Shown here: positions 4,973 to 6,186 of the stretch, piece by piece
Layout of the letters: the number at the start of each line of letters is the position of its first letter
Numbering within the stretch: the first letter of the stretch is position 1
Assembly (NCBI GenBank): GCA_029881775.1
Contig: JAOULY010000133.1
Coordinates: forward strand, 1-6,186
DNA: 6,186 nucleotides
Direction: 5' to 3'
Source: Gammaproteobacteria bacterium
GTDB taxonomy: Bacteria; Pseudomonadota; Gammaproteobacteria; UBA9214
The notes under the pieces: generated by a model
Told to the model about the DNA's origin: nothing
Seen by the model: only the letters and a program-made list of their open reading frames with translations
Database searches by the model: none
Position numbers and translations under genes: made by a program

Positions 4973-5404
4973 TTGGATATTATCGAACCGGAATCAGCGG
5001 AAGATTTCCGCAAGTATTACTCCCTGCGATGGAAAATCCTGCGCGCGCCGTGGAAGCAACCACCCGGCAGTGAACGTGATCCGCTTGATGACAACAGCAC
5101 ACACCTGATGATCGTAAACCGGCAACGCGCGGTCGTCGGCGTCGGACGCCTGCACTTTAACGGCATTCGTGAAGCACAAATCCGCTACATGGCGATCGTC
5201 ACCGCAAAACAGCGCCAGGGTCTCGGCAGCCGGCTGTTACAGGCGCTGGAGCAGCGCGCACGGCAGCTCGGCGCTGCACGCATCGTGCTTGACGCACGCG
5301 AGACCGCGTTACGCTTCTATCACAAGCATGGCTACCGGACAGTTGAACCCGGACACACGCTGTTTAACAGCGTGGCCCACGTCAAGATGGAAAAGGACCT
5401 TTGA
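4973..5404 (+). CDS. GNAT-family N-acetyltransferase
   Basis: The frame encodes a small acetyl-CoA-dependent acyltransferase. The acetyl-CoA pyrophosphate loop Q-R-Q-G-L-G is at residues 80-85, after strand IRYMAIVTA and before helix SRLLQALEQRARQLG. A later strand ARIVLDARE and FYHKHGYRTVEPGH (115-128) complete the GNAT fold. The N-terminal part IEPESAEDFRKYYSLRWKIL and APWKQPPGSERD look like those of a subgroup common in proteobacteria. No standard ATG is available: I chose TTG 4973, which gives 143 aa and begins at the first strand; the frame itself is open back into the dioxygenase gene. There is no Shine-Dalgarno before the TTG, so translation probably depends on ribosomes finishing the dioxygenase 12 bp earlier. 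A CTG overlapping the dioxygenase stop (4958) is an alternative. The acceptor amine is not deducible. Confidence 0.85.
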   Translation: MDIIEPESAEDFRKYYSLRWKILRAPWKQPPGSERDPLDDNSTHLMIVNRQRAVVGVGRLHFNGIREAQIRYMAIVTAKQRQGLGSRLLQALEQRARQLGAARIVLDARETALRFYHKHGYRTVEPGHTLFNSVAHVKMEKDL

Positions 5405-5414
5405 GAACGCGCAT

Positions 5415-5765
5415 TCAGTCGTAATAACCGGCCTCGCGGGCAAACTGCATCAGCGCATCCACATCCGGGTAGTGACTGCCGAACTGCTCGCGGTATACCT
5501 GCCATTCGGCAAACCCGGCCGCCTGCTCCGGGTGTGTTCCCTGGCAACCGAGCACCGTCACAACGGCATCACCGACTTTCCATGGCCCGCTGCCACGCAC
5601 CTCGCCCGTGACGAGCCGGATACCCTCGGTCAGCGGCATACGGTCCCAGAAGGGTCTGAAATAAACCAGCCCGGCCGGATGATGCAGGCACTCGACCAGG
5701 ACATCCAGGCTCTTATCCGGATAACGGATAATCAGTGGTGCAGTAATACTGAACAGATCAGCCAT
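5415..5765 (-). CDS. Conserved-looking protein of unknown function (116 aa)
   Basis: I do not recognise a characterised family. The protein begins with a beta-rich stretch (DLFSITAPLIIRYPD) and has LVYFRPFWD (33-41) and GEVRGSGPWKVGDAVVTVLGCQG (54-76), a pattern of alternating strands and turns, then a helical C-terminus with AEWQVYREQF and DALMQFAREAGYYD. No signal peptide or membrane span is present, and a single Cys (residue 74) lies in the VLGCQG turn; another Cys is at 26. It lies 9 bp after the 107-aa gene with no strong Shine-Dalgarno, so the two are probably co-translated. Its stop faces that of the acetyltransferase gene 10 bp away. Coherent length and composition support a real gene; a similar unnamed protein in sulfur-oxidising gammaproteobacteria is my recollection only. 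Confidence 0.75.
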   Translation of the reverse strand: MADLFSITAPLIIRYPDKSLDVLVECLHHPAGLVYFRPFWDRMPLTEGIRLVTGEVRGSGPWKVGDAVVTVLGCQGTHPEQAAGFAEWQVYREQFGSHYPDVDALMQFAREAGYYD

Positions 5766-5774
5766 AAACGCTGA

Positions 5775-6098
5775 CTAGCCGATAACCAGTTCGGTCTCCA
5801 GCATTTCACCATTGGTATCGATGCGAATACCGGTCACACCCGGGACGCGCGCCAGCACGTACGCGCACAGCATGACCATCAACTGCTTGTTGTCGTGGTC
5901 CATCGCGGTCAGCATCTTGTCGCCGACGATCTGGCAGCGCTGCTCGAGGTTTGGCGAGTCGACCCAGTCACGGCTCATTTGCCAGCCCTTGTCCATATCA
6001 CTGTCAATCTTGCTGAAAAACGCCTCGCCTTCGGCCACAATGGCATCCGGTACGGTGACGGGATAGACCTGGTCTTCGACAACAACATTTAAAATCAT
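5775..6098 (-). CDS. Conserved-looking small protein of unknown function (107 aa)
   Basis: No named family is recognised. The protein opens with a two-strand element MILNVVVEDQVYPVTVPD, then a helical stretch EGEAFFSKIDSDMDKGWQMSRDWVDSPNLEQRCQIVGDKML (24-63), a hydrophobic helix QLMVMLCAYVLARVPGV (72-88) that is amphipathic rather than membrane-like, and a final strand pair GIRIDTNGEMLETELVIG. It is acidic and cytoplasmic. The ATG 6096-6098 has an AAGG Shine-Dalgarno eight bases upstream, and the strand begins immediately, so this start is sound. The frame stays open upstream to the window edge, but without an ATG. It is first in a two-gene minus-strand unit with the 116-aa protein, implying a shared role. 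The window shows nothing that would define that role. Confidence 0.8.
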   Translation of the reverse strand: MILNVVVEDQVYPVTVPDAIVAEGEAFFSKIDSDMDKGWQMSRDWVDSPNLEQRCQIVGDKMLTAMDHDNKQLMVMLCAYVLARVPGVTGIRIDTNGEMLETELVIG

Positions 6099-6186
6099 AC
6101 GATGGACCTTGTTCGGGGTAAGCTGTACATGAGCACATATTACTTCATTTAAACCCGCAAATGCAGGATACGGACTGATGCTGACA

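Noticed and set aside
5169..5774. 201-codon plus-strand open frame
   Set aside because: It overlaps the acetyltransferase and is antisense to the 116-aa gene, with no recognisable domain.
6178..6186. ATG CTG ACA at the right edge as the start of a plus-strand gene
   Set aside because: Only three codons are visible, and the AGGA upstream is about twelve bases away; it cannot be supported.

Overview
The window looks like chromosome from a GC-rich gammaproteobacterium, most likely related to sulfur oxidisers (Chromatiales/Ectothiorhodospirales-like). The case rests mainly on a full-length DsrS-like protein, a family first described at the end of the dsr sulfur-oxidation cluster of Allochromatium vinosum. 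It is also supported by several proteins that resemble conserved hypotheticals of that group. This placement is by recognition, not by a search. I see no phage genes, transposases, CRISPR arrays, tRNAs or rRNAs.

Left block (1-1718, minus strand): a Sel1-repeat protein, the DsrS-like protein and the start of a glutaredoxin (CPYC motif, cut by the window edge) lie head to tail with gaps of 35 and 14 bp, so they look like one operon. No other dsr gene is visible. The 390-bp spacer 1719-2108 holds no convincing protein gene. It does contain three clear dyads or hairpins and precedes a small acidic 64-aa protein (2109-2303, plus strand), which ends in a textbook intrinsic terminator at 2324-2351.

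Middle block (2304-3203): a spacer with a hydrophobic open frame lacking a start codon (minus strand, ending against the terminator) and a long nearly perfect inverted repeat (2537-2603) just after the stop codon of a 181-aa unknown protein (2613-3158, minus strand). A 45-bp divergent spacer with an 11-bp dyad separates this gene from the next operon.

Right block: plus-strand operon 3204-5404 encodes a large Sfum_1244-type conserved protein, a 2-oxoglutarate/Fe(II) dioxygenase of the prolyl-hydroxylase type and a GNAT acetyltransferase. The genes are 6 bp and about 11 bp apart. The two enzymes suggest a modification function, but the substrate cannot be read from sequence. It converges, with only 10 bp between stop codons, on a minus-strand pair of small unknown proteins (116 and 107 aa, 5415-6098). 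The last 88 bp hold the upstream region of that pair and nothing else I can support.

The most interesting points are the dioxygenase/acetyltransferase cassette attached to an unknown protein, the small 64-aa protein with its structured upstream region, and the long inverted repeat.
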